Assembly (NCBI RefSeq): GCF_010233585.1
Contig: NZ_CP045997.1
Span: 4,431,332-4,495,331 of the forward strand
Source of the DNA: Spirosoma endbachense
Lineage (GTDB): Bacteria > Bacteroidota > Bacteroidia > Cytophagales > Spirosomataceae
DNA length: 64,000 nucleotides
Reading direction: 5' to 3'
In this document: piece after piece, positions 34,092-43,924 of the stretch
Numbering within the stretch: position 1 is the first letter of the stretch
Layout of the letters: each line of letters begins with the position of its first letter
Made by a program: the position numbers and the translations under genes
The notes under the pieces: generated by a model
The model's database searches: none
What the model was told of the DNA's origin: nothing
What the model saw: the letters and a program-made list of their open reading frames with translations, nothing else

Positions 34092-35141
34092 ATGAACACC
34101 TTCACCAAACTATTCTCCCTTCTTTTATTGTTCGGTGGGCAACTAACCATAGCCCAAAAGCCGAAAGCAGCCAAACAAACCGTTCCCCAATCGCAGACAG
34201 CTATTCCGGTTCGACTTGAGCAGGAGTTAGTACGATTGTCCGATATTTCGGGCGGGAAAGTAGGCATCTGTGCGGTTCATCTCGAAAGCGGGAAAACCAT
34301 CAGTCAAAACGGGAAAGACCATTTCCCGATGGCCAGTTCATATAAAGTTGCGATTGCGACTCAGCTTTTAAGCCGTGTTGACAGTGGAAGCATTACCCTC
34401 GACCAGTTGATTCCGATCACTAAAAACGATCTTCATCCCGGCAGCGGCATGCTGACTGGCCGGTTCAACTGGCCCAATTCGCCGAGTCCTCCGGTAGCAC
34501 TTTCGGTCAGGAGCTTGCTGGAGCTTATGTTGCTCATTAGCGACAATAGCGCAACCGATGTTTGCCTGCGGCTGGCGGGAGGGCCTGATGCCGTGAATGC
34601 CTGCATGAAGCGGCTTGGCATCGACGGTCTTCAGGTTAATCGCCCAACGGCCTGGCTCATTGCCGATTGCGTGGGCATTCCGATGGATATGAGTCAGGCC
34701 TGGTCGCCAGCCCGCTACGACTCGCTTGCCAGGTTTTCTACACCCGAAAAACGGGAAGCGAGTTACATTGCTTTTGAGAATGATATCCGGGATACATCAA
34801 CTCCAGAGGCCATGACGCTGTTACTGTCGAAATTATATACGCAATCCATTTTAAAATCCGACAGCAAAGCCCTGATGCTCGACATCATGAAACGGTGTGA
34901 AACGGGTCTCGCCCGGCTGAAAGGTGCATTGCCTCCCGACACCGAAGTGCTGCACAAAACGGGCACTATCGGACTGACGGCCAGCGATGTCGGTCTCATT
35001 ACCCTACCGGACAACGCTGGGCATGTAGCGATTTCTGTATTTGTCAAATCATCGAAGAAAGACGGTGCCTTGCGCGAACGAGCCATTGCCGAAGTCACCC
35101 GGACAATTTATGATTACTTCCTCTTTACGAATCAACTATAA
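34092..35141 (+). CDS. Class A beta-lactamase-like serine hydrolase
   Basis: 349 aa from the ATG at 34092 (a TTG at 34080 is also in frame). Signal peptide to about AQ22. The catalytic SxxK is S82-K85 (MASSYKVA), the SDN loop is 150-152 (LISDNSATD) and the KTG box is 289-291 (HKTGT). RDTSTP at 233-238 marks the end of the omega loop. The stretch from SDN to RDTSTP is about 83 residues, against about 48 in TEM-type enzymes, and a canonical ExxxN omega motif is not obvious; E222 or E229 are candidates for the general base. A beta-lactamase role is likely, but another serine hydrolase activity cannot be excluded. Confidence 0.82.
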   Translation: MNTFTKLFSLLLLFGGQLTIAQKPKAAKQTVPQSQTAIPVRLEQELVRLSDISGGKVGICAVHLESGKTISQNGKDHFPMASSYKVAIATQLLSRVDSGSITLDQLIPITKNDLHPGSGMLTGRFNWPNSPSPPVALSVRSLLELMLLISDNSATDVCLRLAGGPDAVNACMKRLGIDGLQVNRPTAWLIADCVGIPMDMSQAWSPARYDSLARFSTPEKREASYIAFENDIRDTSTPEAMTLLLSKLYTQSILKSDSKALMLDIMKRCETGLARLKGALPPDTEVLHKTGTIGLTASDVGLITLPDNAGHVAISVFVKSSKKDGALRERAIAEVTRTIYDYFLFTNQL

Positions 35142-35172
35142 GTTGTAATCCTAACTGTCTTTGTCCTTGGCA

Positions 35173-36201
35173 TCAAACTAACGGCACTTTTACCCGAAAC
35201 TCGATTGCATCCTCTTCGATCGTTGGGCTTGGCTTTCCCAGTATCTGGTATTTAGACAGGATGTTTGTCAGTCCCACACCGTTCGAGAGCACACGGCTGG
35301 GTTTACGTTGGAGGTTGTTGCTCACAATTAACTGCGATTGTTCGTTGGTGGTGAGCCGGATCGTAAGGGGTTGTTCGGGCAGGATAATGTTGTGTTTTAC
35401 CGCATTTTCGACTAATAGCTGTAGCGTCAGCGGAGGAAGATGCATGGCTTCAGAACCGGGCTGAATCTGCGTTACCAGCGTCAGCGCATCCCCGTGACGG
35501 GTTTTCAGCAAATGGTAGTACGACTGAATAAATGCCAGTTCCTCCGCCAGGGGTGTCAGCGGATTTTCGTTTGAGCGCAGCAGATACCGATAGACGGAGC
35601 TAAGTTCTTCGGCAAAAGCCTCCGCTTTTCTGGGATCTTCGCCAATGAGCGATATGAGTGAATTCAGGCTATTGAATAGAAAATGCGGATTCACCTGCTG
35701 ACGCAACGTATCCAATTGAGCCTGAAGCTGGGCTTTGCTGAGCGTATCGACCTCCTTCCGCGACTGCTGCCAGTTTCCGAACGTATCCATACTTTCGTAG
35801 GTAATGACCACAATGGCCACAATGATCGTAGTGAAGAGCAAGGCCAGTCCCAGTCGGGTAAGAGTGGGCTCAAAACCAGGCATTGCCACTAGCCAGTACA
35901 GGAAAAAGAGTACTGTCGTATGCAGCATCGAACTGATGGAACAGGCCATAAATCGCCTGAAAGCCCGAATTACATATTCCTGAGGGTCAGGATGCAACTG
36001 GTTTATTTTTAGCGCAATGCTATTATTGACATACCAGTTCAGGAACGAATCGGCAAGAACGATGCCGGTAGCCAGGCCAAACGTCGGCCAGCTTTGCCAG
36101 TAAGCATGCCCAATCAGCAACCAGTTTAAGATACTGATATACAGGGGAAGAACAATAATCTGTAAAAGCCAATCGTAACGGGAATAGGCTAAAAACTTCA
36201 T
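35173..36201 (-). CDS. LytS-family sensor histidine kinase, orphan
   Basis: 342 aa with four membrane segments in residues 10-135 and a His_kinase domain: phosphoacceptor H173 in QQVNPHFLFNSLNS, then ELSSVYRYLLRSNENPL, and LLVENAVKHN near 267, NGVGLTNILSKY near 308. No regulator gene is adjacent. Its cytoplasmic half is strikingly similar in word choice to that of the kinase at 38113, so the two may be recent relatives or may share a partner. A TAGCTTTG promoter lies 25 nt upstream of its start. Confidence 0.92.
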   Translation of the reverse strand: MKFLAYSRYDWLLQIIVLPLYISILNWLLIGHAYWQSWPTFGLATGIVLADSFLNWYVNNSIALKINQLHPDPQEYVIRAFRRFMACSISSMLHTTVLFFLYWLVAMPGFEPTLTRLGLALLFTTIIVAIVVITYESMDTFGNWQQSRKEVDTLSKAQLQAQLDTLRQQVNPHFLFNSLNSLISLIGEDPRKAEAFAEELSSVYRYLLRSNENPLTPLAEELAFIQSYYHLLKTRHGDALTLVTQIQPGSEAMHLPPLTLQLLVENAVKHNIILPEQPLTIRLTTNEQSQLIVSNNLQRKPSRVLSNGVGLTNILSKYQILGKPSPTIEEDAIEFRVKVPLV

Positions 36202-36226
36202 GACTTAAGGTAGAGAACCAGGTAAT

Positions 36227-36257
36227 CAAAGCTACAAAATTCTCCCAAGCAATCAAG
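36227..36257 (-). promoter_or_regulatory. Promoter of the orphan LytS kinase gene
   Basis: -7 TAGCTTTG (36227-36234, exact TAnnTTTG) and -33 CTTG (36254-36257, one mismatch to TTTG), 19-nt spacer, minus strand. Confidence 0.55.
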
Positions 36258-36290
36258 GTTATTTGTCCGGAAAGTACCTAAGTAATCACC

Positions 36291-36459
36291 TTATAGCAGC
36301 GTTCCATCGGGTGTAAGACCTACCACATCGTCACCAACTAAAGTCACTTCAACCACGGCTTTTACCGTTTCATGCATACCGTTGTTTCGGGCCGGAACAC
36401 AGGCCAATACCTTTGAACCCGTTAAACAACAAACCCCGCACAAGCGGTCCTCTTTTCAT
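36291..36459 (-). pseudogene. Coding-like remnant in the divergent spacer
   Basis: On the minus strand a frame of about 55 codons ends at TAA 36291-36293 and reads TGSKVLACVPARNNGMHETV then KAVVEVTLVGDDVVGLTPDG and TLL. The composition is protein-like, with an internal ATG giving 28 residues, but the upstream end overlaps the start of the PKD lipoprotein gene. I do not recognise the source. It is either a gene remnant or a very small protein. Confidence 0.3.
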
Positions 36460-37975
36460 GAAACCAAACATATTTACCTCCCCAAACCTCTTTACATTTA
36501 CGTTTATTAACCCAGTTAAAGGTCTTCTGGCAGTACTGATCGCCAGCCTGCTCTTCATGACAGGCTGCAAAAAAGAAACAGATGTTAACCCTGCTGGCAC
36601 CCTAACTGCCAACGCCGGGCCTGATCAATCCGTACAGGTTGGGCAAACAGTCACACTCGATGGCTCGGCCTCCAACGACAGCCAGGGAAAACCACTCTCG
36701 TACCAGTGGACTTTGTTGCGCAAGCCCGCCAAAAGTACAGTGACACTCACGGGAGCTACATCATTCAAACCGACCTTCAAACCCGACGAAGTCGGTGAAT
36801 ACGAAGCAGAACTGACCATTACGGGTACGAACGGCAAAAGCACCGACAAAGTACTCATTGCGGCATCAGTCGCTGAACCTCTGGCGATTAGTGCCAACAT
36901 CACCGTTAAAACGAACCTCGTCGATCGCGTACTGAACCCCGATCTCCCGGACTACATTGTCACGAAAAACATTGATGTACAGCATGAACTGACCATCAAC
37001 CCCGGCGTCGTGATCGCTTTTGAGCGCGATGTACGGATGAACGTCATTGACGGTAGTGGTTTGCTGATTGCCAAGGGCACCGCCGATAATAGAATCAAGT
37101 TTGTAGGCGTACAGAAAACGAAAGGATTCTGGGTCGGCATCACGCTTTATTCGGGCAGCAACGCCAACGTAATGGACTATGTCGACATTATGCATGCCGG
37201 GAGCCGCACCATCTACAGCACCACGAAATCGGCCCTGTTTCTGTCTGGCGGCAGCAAAGCACAGATTGCGCTGAAAAACTGCCTGTTCTCACAAAATGAT
37301 GGCTATGGCATCTACGTGTATGATGGCGGGCTCCTCCGCGAATTTGCGCAGAATGCGTTCACCAGCAATACAGAAGCGGGTATCCTCCTCGACGCAGCCA
37401 ATGTGGCGAAACTTGACGCAGCGTCAACATTTACGGGCGGTAATGGCCGCAATGTAGTGGAGGTAACACCATCGGGCATCAAAGGCAGCAGTGAAGTGGT
37501 CTGGGCAGGTTTCAACGATAAAACCCCGTACCGAATCAGCGGTGACTTTACGGTCAATTCAGGCTGGAAACTAAATCCGGGTGTTACGCTCGAGATGAAC
37601 CGCGACGCTGTTATCCGCATCAATACTGAAGGTTATCTGTCAGCCAAAGGCACAGCCAGCCAGAAAATTACGTTCACGGGTGCCGACCGCACGGCAGCTT
37701 ACTGGAAAGGGCTCATCTGCTATTCTCAGGACGCGAAAAACCAGCTCGAAAACGCCGAGGTCAGCAATGGAGGAAGCACCGCAATCGTATCCGGGAAAAA
37801 GGCCAACATCGCGATCTATGGAACAAAAGCCGTCATGGCGATCAAAAACACCCGAATCAGTGGCAGTGGTGGCTACGGTGTTTACGTTGCCTATGGCGCA
37901 TCAGCCAATACGGATGTAACATCGGCCAATACCTATGAAGCGAACAGTCAGACGAATGTATTGATCGAAAAGTAA
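36458..37975 (+). CDS. Lipoprotein with PKD domain and parallel beta-helix
   Basis: 505 aa from the ATG at 36458 (an earlier TTG is poor). The N-terminus ends in LFMTGC, a lipobox (Cys near residue 37). One PKD/Ig domain follows at about 45-140 (NAGPDQSVQVGQTVTLDGSA ... YQWTL), then about 350 residues of right-handed beta-helix repeats, seen as two similar halves (TINPGVVIAFERDVRMNV / LNPGVTLEMNRDAVIRIN, and GYGIYVYDG / GYGVYVAYG). No catalytic residues are recognised. It lies between two orphan LytS kinases. Confidence 0.85.
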   Translation: MKPNIFTSPNLFTFTFINPVKGLLAVLIASLLFMTGCKKETDVNPAGTLTANAGPDQSVQVGQTVTLDGSASNDSQGKPLSYQWTLLRKPAKSTVTLTGATSFKPTFKPDEVGEYEAELTITGTNGKSTDKVLIAASVAEPLAISANITVKTNLVDRVLNPDLPDYIVTKNIDVQHELTINPGVVIAFERDVRMNVIDGSGLLIAKGTADNRIKFVGVQKTKGFWVGITLYSGSNANVMDYVDIMHAGSRTIYSTTKSALFLSGGSKAQIALKNCLFSQNDGYGIYVYDGGLLREFAQNAFTSNTEAGILLDAANVAKLDAASTFTGGNGRNVVEVTPSGIKGSSEVVWAGFNDKTPYRISGDFTVNSGWKLNPGVTLEMNRDAVIRINTEGYLSAKGTASQKITFTGADRTAAYWKGLICYSQDAKNQLENAEVSNGGSTAIVSGKKANIAIYGTKAVMAIKNTRISGSGGYGVYVAYGASANTDVTSANTYEANSQTNVLIEK

Positions 37976-37998
37976 TCAACTCCGATATACCCGTCAAT

Positions 37999-38033
37999 AA
38001 TGCCCCTGGTAACATCATATCACCGGGGGCATT
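37999..38033 (+). terminator. Terminator after the beta-helix lipoprotein gene
   Basis: Arms 37999-38010 and 38022-38033 pair over 12 bp with one G-T pair (AATGCCCCTGGT / ACCGGGGGCATT). Confidence 0.6.
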
Positions 38034-38112
38034 CCCTATTCATGTTCGCCTTATTTTCCAGTACGCCTACCCTCCTGTTGATCATCTCACCTCCTAAGCC
38101 ATTATTCGACTC

Positions 38113-39483
38113 ATGACCTTTCAGATTTGGGGAGCCGTCTTTACGGGAATGGTCCTGTCGATCATGTTGTTGAACGTGGTCCAGTGGATCATCTACCGGA
38201 ACCATCTGTATGGCCTGTATACGCTCTACATGCTGGCCTGGCTCTTCTATTTTGGTTTACGGGTATACGAATTCCGGGACTGGTTTTCGGTAGAAACCAA
38301 CTACTTCGTTCGGGCGGTTGCACCAATGGGAGCCTACTATGTCTATTTCGGTTTCGCCGATGCGATACTGGATCTACACCGGCGATTACCCCGCTTCTAT
38401 CGACAGTTGCAGTTTGTCAAGCTTGGCATTGTGATCTATGTGGCGAGTCAGTTTGTGCTTTGCTACGGATGGCCAGTCTGGCATCCCTCCCTTTACGAAG
38501 CCAGTTTCATTGCCATGCGGCTCGCAATGGCCGTTCTGGGCATTTACGGAATCCGGCAAATGCTGAGCTTGCGCGACGCAGTATCTACAGCCTATGCCGT
38601 TGGCACAGGATTTCTGTTGATTGGCGGGCTGACGGCTATGTTTATGTCGCTAACCTGGCCCGGTGAAGATTGGTCGGGACCCTTCTGGAATGTATCGCTG
38701 TCTTATATGCAGATGGGTATTATTGCCGAACTGGTCTGTTGTTCGCTTGGGCTGAGTTATCGGCAGCGACAGGCGGCCGTTCGGAATGTGCGGATGGAGC
38801 AGGAACTTACGAACGAACGCGAAAAGCACCACCGCGATCAGCTGGAGGCAGAACTGGCGATGCAACGTCTGGAGCAGGAAAAGACGGAAGTACACATTCG
38901 GGCCCTACAGGCCCAGGTAAACCCCCATTTTTTGTTCAATAGCCTGAACTCGCTGAGTGCACTCATTGAAGATGACTCCCAGAGAGCCGTTGTTTTTCTG
39001 GATGAACTGAGTTCGGTTTATCGGTATCTGTTACGCGCCAATGATCAGGTTCTTATACCATTGGCCGATGAACTGGCGTTTATCCGGTCTTACAGTCATT
39101 TGCTGCAAACCCGACACGGAAATGCCCTGCGAGTAGTATGCAATGTAAAGCCCTACCTCCTGAACCGGCAGTTACCTCCCCTGACACTTCAGCTACTAGT
39201 CGAAAATGCTGTCAAGCATAACGTCGCGCTGCCCGAACAACCCCTGGTTATTGCCATCGTTACTGATCAGAACGACCAGCTTCAGGTTCGTAACAACGTA
39301 CAACGCAAAACGGTACGTGTGGTTTCCAATGGTATTGGTCTGGCCAATATCTGGTCGAAATACCAAATGCTGAACCAGACCATACCGACGATCCGCGAAG
39401 ATGACGGCCAGTTTACGGTAACACTCCCCCTGATTACAGCTGATAACGCACTTCCTGAGTCATCCCGAAAGCTGACGTCCTGA
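38113..39483 (+). CDS. LytS-family sensor histidine kinase with seven-helix membrane domain, orphan
   Basis: 456 aa. About seven membrane segments in residues 5-215, like a 7TMR-DISM membrane part without the outer domain, then a coiled coil (about 220-265) and a His_kinase domain with H272 in AQVNPHFLFNSLNS, LLVENAVKHN near 361 and NGIGLANIWSKYQ near 402. No response regulator is adjacent. The catalytic half is very like that of the 35173 kinase (for example DELSSVYRYLLRAN / EELSSVYRYLLRSN). Confidence 0.93.
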   Translation: MTFQIWGAVFTGMVLSIMLLNVVQWIIYRNHLYGLYTLYMLAWLFYFGLRVYEFRDWFSVETNYFVRAVAPMGAYYVYFGFADAILDLHRRLPRFYRQLQFVKLGIVIYVASQFVLCYGWPVWHPSLYEASFIAMRLAMAVLGIYGIRQMLSLRDAVSTAYAVGTGFLLIGGLTAMFMSLTWPGEDWSGPFWNVSLSYMQMGIIAELVCCSLGLSYRQRQAAVRNVRMEQELTNEREKHHRDQLEAELAMQRLEQEKTEVHIRALQAQVNPHFLFNSLNSLSALIEDDSQRAVVFLDELSSVYRYLLRANDQVLIPLADELAFIRSYSHLLQTRHGNALRVVCNVKPYLLNRQLPPLTLQLLVENAVKHNVALPEQPLVIAIVTDQNDQLQVRNNVQRKTVRVVSNGIGLANIWSKYQMLNQTIPTIREDDGQFTVTLPLITADNALPESSRKLTS

Positions 39484-39563
39484 ACGAAATCACTTCGGGC
39501 GGGAAAGCTCCGTTTCAAGATATATCTATGTGATAGATGGAGACCAGTTGTAGTTTTCCATGG

Positions 39564-40499
39564 CTACACCAGAACGGCTACTTTACCCTGTGTTTTACCC
39601 GTTTCGATTTGTAGATGTGCTTTTCCCATTTCGTCGAATGCAAAGGTTTGCGAAACATGCGCTTTCATTCGGCCATCTGCCAGGAGGTCGGCCAGTTTCT
39701 GCATATCTTCGCCATTCGACTGCACGCGTATCGGGAAACCGATCATTCCTTTTGCCTCCGCTTTTGCCTTCACTGCTTCGTTTTTTCCAGAGGGAATGCT
39801 AATGATCGTGCCTCCTTTGCGCATCACTTCCAGCGAGCTATCGATGTTTTCGCCACCAATTGTGTCCAGAACGAAATCAATGTTTTGGGTTGCATCGGCT
39901 AAGGATTTGGCCTTATAATCGATGTGTTCATCGGCGCCAAGCGACAGAACAAACTCTTTATTGGCAGCCGAAGCTGTACCGATCACATAAGCCCCAAGCT
40001 GTTTGGCAATCTGCACAGCAAAATGACCGACTCCACCGGCGGCCGCATGAATCAGCACCCGCTGGCCAGCCTGCACCTGCGCGTGCGAAACGATTGCCTG
40101 CCAGGCAGTTAGTGCGGCCAGGCTGGCAGCTGCGGCTTCCTGATGTGAAATAGAAGCCGGTTTTAACGACAGATGACTCGCTGGGGCCACAACATATTCA
40201 GCATAGGTTTTACCAATTCCGGGGAAATTAACCATGCCAAAAACTTCATCGCCCCGCTTGAACAAAGGCGATTTCGACTCCGTAACGACACCCGAAATAT
40301 CCCAGCCAAGGATCATTGGATTTTCATTTTTAAAGAGACTGGACATGCCTTTGCCCGACCGGGTCTTCACATCTACAGGATTAACGCTAATCGCTTTTAC
40401 CTGCACCAATACGTCATTATCTGCACCTGCTGGCGTGGCTAATTCGGTTAAAACGAGGTTTTCAACACCGCCAAAATCGGTAAGAGTAATTGCTTTCAT
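39564..40499 (-). CDS. NADP-dependent zinc-free alcohol dehydrogenase/quinone oxidoreductase (MDR)
   Basis: 311 aa medium-chain dehydrogenase/reductase of the quinone-oxidoreductase type. N-terminal GroES-like part with SVNPVDVKTRSGKG near 38, GWDISGVV near 65, and a Rossmann part with HAAAGGVGHFAVQIAKQLG near 151-169. The Cys and His ligands of zinc dehydrogenases are missing, as usual in this subgroup. It is divergent from an AraC regulator, a classic regulator-target arrangement (inference). Confidence 0.9.
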   Translation of the reverse strand: MKAITLTDFGGVENLVLTELATPAGADNDVLVQVKAISVNPVDVKTRSGKGMSSLFKNENPMILGWDISGVVTESKSPLFKRGDEVFGMVNFPGIGKTYAEYVVAPASHLSLKPASISHQEAAAASLAALTAWQAIVSHAQVQAGQRVLIHAAAGGVGHFAVQIAKQLGAYVIGTASAANKEFVLSLGADEHIDYKAKSLADATQNIDFVLDTIGGENIDSSLEVMRKGGTIISIPSGKNEAVKAKAEAKGMIGFPIRVQSNGEDMQKLADLLADGRMKAHVSQTFAFDEMGKAHLQIETGKTQGKVAVLV

Positions 40500-40522
40500 G
40501 AGTAAATTTTAGTTGACTGGCA

Positions 40523-40530
40523 CAAAATTA
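40523..40530 (-). promoter_or_regulatory. -7 box TAATTTTG of the MDR gene
   Basis: An exact TAnnTTTG match on minus, 23 nt before the start. No clear -33 box. Confidence 0.4.
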
Positions 40531-40588
40531 TACAGCCGATAAAGGTATTTTTCTGCACATAGTTTCGCTATTTCTGTACATTTATACC

Positions 40589-41437
40589 ATGTTGAAGGAA
40601 AATCTGCACGAGCCATTCCAAATTGTCATCAAAGAGCTGAACGAGTGCCCAAAGAAAGAGCATGAGCATACGTTTTTTGAGTTGGTTTACATCCTCTCAG
40701 GAACTGGCCAGCAATGTATCAATAAGAATACGTTCGCTTATCACGCAGGAAATCTGTTTCTGATCACACCGGATGACTCCCATTCGTTTACGATTGAAAC
40801 GACTACCCAGTTTTTCTTTCTGCGGTTCAGCGATATTTATATCAAAAACAGCACCCTTCAGGCCGACGGCGTTCAACGGCTTGAATTCATTCTACAAAAT
40901 GCCAATCACGAGGCCACCTGTATTCTGAAAAATCAAACGGACAAAGCGCTGGTTAAACCGATAGTTGAAGCGATTGTACGCGAGTATGTAAACCGCAGTC
41001 TCTACAACAAAGAACTGATTCATCAACTCGTCAATACACTGATTGTTGTGGTGGCCCGCAACCTGGCGATGTATCTGCCTGATCCGATCAATGAGCAATC
41101 GGAAGAAAAGGCGCTGGCTATTTTACAGTATATCCAGCATCACATTTACACACCGGAGAAAATTAGTGCGGAAAATCTGGGACGCCATTTCGGTATCTCG
41201 GGGTCGTATCTTGGGCGCTATTTTAAAAAGCACACCAATGAGACGATGCAGGAATACATTACCCACTATCGGCTGAAGCTAATTGAAAACCGGCTGACGC
41301 ACAGTGACATGCGAATTACCGAAATTGCAAACGAGCTGGGTTTCACGGACGAAAGCCACCTGAACCGTACGTTCAAAAAATACAAAGGTGTGAGCCCTAC
41401 CGTTTTCCGAAAGACGCTACGGCACAATCCAGCATAA
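40589..41437 (+). CDS. AraC family transcriptional regulator
   Basis: 282 aa. N-terminal cupin-like sensing part (KEHEHTFFELVYILSGTGQQ, HAGNLFLITPDDSHSF near 55-70) and a C-terminal pair of helix-turn-helix motifs (GRHFGISGSYLGRYFKKHTN near 205, EIANELGFTDESHLNRTFKK near 247). A small-molecule effector is likely but unknown. Divergent from the MDR oxidoreductase, its probable target. Confidence 0.93.
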   Translation: MLKENLHEPFQIVIKELNECPKKEHEHTFFELVYILSGTGQQCINKNTFAYHAGNLFLITPDDSHSFTIETTTQFFFLRFSDIYIKNSTLQADGVQRLEFILQNANHEATCILKNQTDKALVKPIVEAIVREYVNRSLYNKELIHQLVNTLIVVVARNLAMYLPDPINEQSEEKALAILQYIQHHIYTPEKISAENLGRHFGISGSYLGRYFKKHTNETMQEYITHYRLKLIENRLTHSDMRITEIANELGFTDESHLNRTFKKYKGVSPTVFRKTLRHNPA

Positions 41438-41458
41438 TCGCTCCCAGGTAACAACTAT

Positions 41459-41488
41459 AAAGGGCACCCATCACAGGCGCCCTTTTAT
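41459..41488. terminator. Two-way terminator between AraC and aldo/keto reductase genes
   Basis: Arms around 41459-41465 (AAAGGGC) and 41479-41485 (GCCCTTT), followed by T; the genes converge here. Confidence 0.65.
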
Positions 41489-41490
41489 AC

Positions 41491-42477
<987 letters not shown>

Positions 42478-42776
42478 ATAATGGGTTCGAGATTCGTAGT
42501 TTGATATCCTGATGAACATCAATAGGCGGCTCTATAATTCGAACACAGCGGTTAACTATTACGCTTCCTATTTAATGAGAAGATTCTGGTTCGTTACCAG
42601 TACTTTAGTTTATCAGGGACAGATTTTAATCAGGCCATACCATTTCCCATGAGTAAATACGATTTGGCCGACATTGCACAAGCTTAAGTAAGCTTCTCTT
42701 ATTAGTAGTTGACAATCAACTAATTGATCTGTATTTTCCTGGAAGTTTATCCCTGACTCCAGCAATTGCAAATACA

Positions 42777-42968
42777 ATGAAACAGGCTTTTCACTTCTTA
42801 CGCGACTACTGGGCCCGGTTTATCCGTTTACTGTTCCCTGACAGAAATGCAAATCAGCACACGACAGCTCAGCACATCGAGAACCCAGACGATGTAGGTA
42901 TGCTCTATTACAGCATCCCTGGCAGAAGTTTTACCGGATCTATTTATAAAGGGCGCATCCTGAAATAG
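42777..42968 (+). CDS. Possible small protein, 63 aa
   Basis: An ATG-started frame encoding 63 residues, basic N-terminal half (MKQAFHFLRDYWARFIRLLF) and a C-terminal SFTGSIYKGRILK. No family is recognised and there is no clear promoter. The composition is protein-like, but this could be a chance frame. Confidence 0.35.
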   Translation: MKQAFHFLRDYWARFIRLLFPDRNANQHTTAQHIENPDDVGMLYYSIPGRSFTGSIYKGRILK

Positions 42969-43030
42969 ACACAATTTCTGAGGCTGGAATCGAGCGTAAA
43001 TTGAGTTCATGCTATGAACTCATGCTGCCG

Positions 43031-43510
43031 CTATTTCCCTAATTTGCTTTGGATCAAGGCTACAATTTCCTTGCGATTTCTGGATTTGGCAAAATCCAGC
43101 GGAGATTTACCGTCGTTCGAAAGCAGGCTTAAATCCGAATTAGCGGCTAACAGTAATTTGACAATATCAACATTATCCTGCCAAATCGCATCGTGTAAGG
43201 CGGTATAACCATTGTAAGGCCCTTGTTTATTGATATCAATATTGTATTCGATCAGGAGTTTAGCCGCTTCGGTTCGACCAGCATAGGCCGCGGCATGTAA
43301 AGCGGTAGCCTTCATTCCCGGATCAACGGCACGTACATCAGCGCCAGCTTCTAAGAGTAATTTGACGATTTCGTTATATCCCTTATAAGCGGCAATGACC
43401 AACGGAGCATCCTGATTGGCATCCAGCTCATCAACATCAGCACCATTTTGAATAAGTTGCTCAACAAGCAAACGATTGTTTTTATTGATGGCATTCATTA
43501 AAGCTGTCAT
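43031..43510 (-). CDS. Ankyrin repeat protein
   Basis: 159 aa made of about four to five ankyrin repeats: ALMNAINKNNRLLVEQLIQN, APLVIAAYKGYNEIVKLLLE, TALHAAAYAGRTEAAKLLIE, TALHDAIWQDNVDIVKLLLA and SPLDFAKSRNRKEIVALIQS. No signal peptide. A protein-binding scaffold in the cytoplasm; the partner is unknown. Confidence 0.93.
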   Translation of the reverse strand: MTALMNAINKNNRLLVEQLIQNGADVDELDANQDAPLVIAAYKGYNEIVKLLLEAGADVRAVDPGMKATALHAAAYAGRTEAAKLLIEYNIDINKQGPYNGYTALHDAIWQDNVDIVKLLLAANSDLSLLSNDGKSPLDFAKSRNRKEIVALIQSKLGK

Positions 43511-43875
43511 ATCAATTCCGCTATTTTAGGTAAATAAATCAGTTAATAAGGAAGGTTGGCAAGCGTTATTGGGACCTGAAGGATTCCCACCGGCAATTGC
43601 CGGTGGCACAAATTACTACATGTTTACAACTTGCAAAAAAGCATCCTTTCTTTTTCTACAACAAGACCACGTTAGCCAATCCAGGTGGCTAATCAAATCA
43701 AGTACTACCAGTACTATTCCAATTTCTGTTTTATACGTACTAGTCATAACAAACCTATAAGGTTTTTGAAACCTTATAGGTTTAAATTGGCTGAGCACAA
43801 GTTACACGTCAGCCCGTATATCCCCATAACCAGATGGACTGAGTAGCACACACGTCAAATGTCAACCGAGGTCGT
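43511..43875. other. Spacer holding a palindrome and a dispersed repeat
   Basis: No gene is seen. It holds a 20-bp perfect palindrome at 43587-43606 (CACCGGCAATTGCCGGTG core) and the hairpin repeat at 43750-43802. Confidence 0.5.
43750..43802. repeat. 53-bp dispersed hairpin repeat, copy A
   Basis: Perfect 15-bp arms 43751-43765 (AAACCTATAAGGTTT) and 43769-43783 with a 3-nt loop, followed by AAATTGGCTGAGCACAAGT. A second copy with five differences lies at 49963-50015. Confidence 0.8.
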
Positions 43876-43883
43876 TATATTTG
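43876..43883 (+). promoter_or_regulatory. -7 box TATATTTG before the SUOX-like gene
   Basis: An exact TAnnTTTG match 41 nt before the start at 43925; no TTTG at the -33 distance. It could drive the whole SUOX-like/peroxidase/modABC run. Confidence 0.45.
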
Positions 43884-43924
43884 TTCAACCATAACGTCAA
43901 CTGGCATTTTTCAGTCACTGCATC

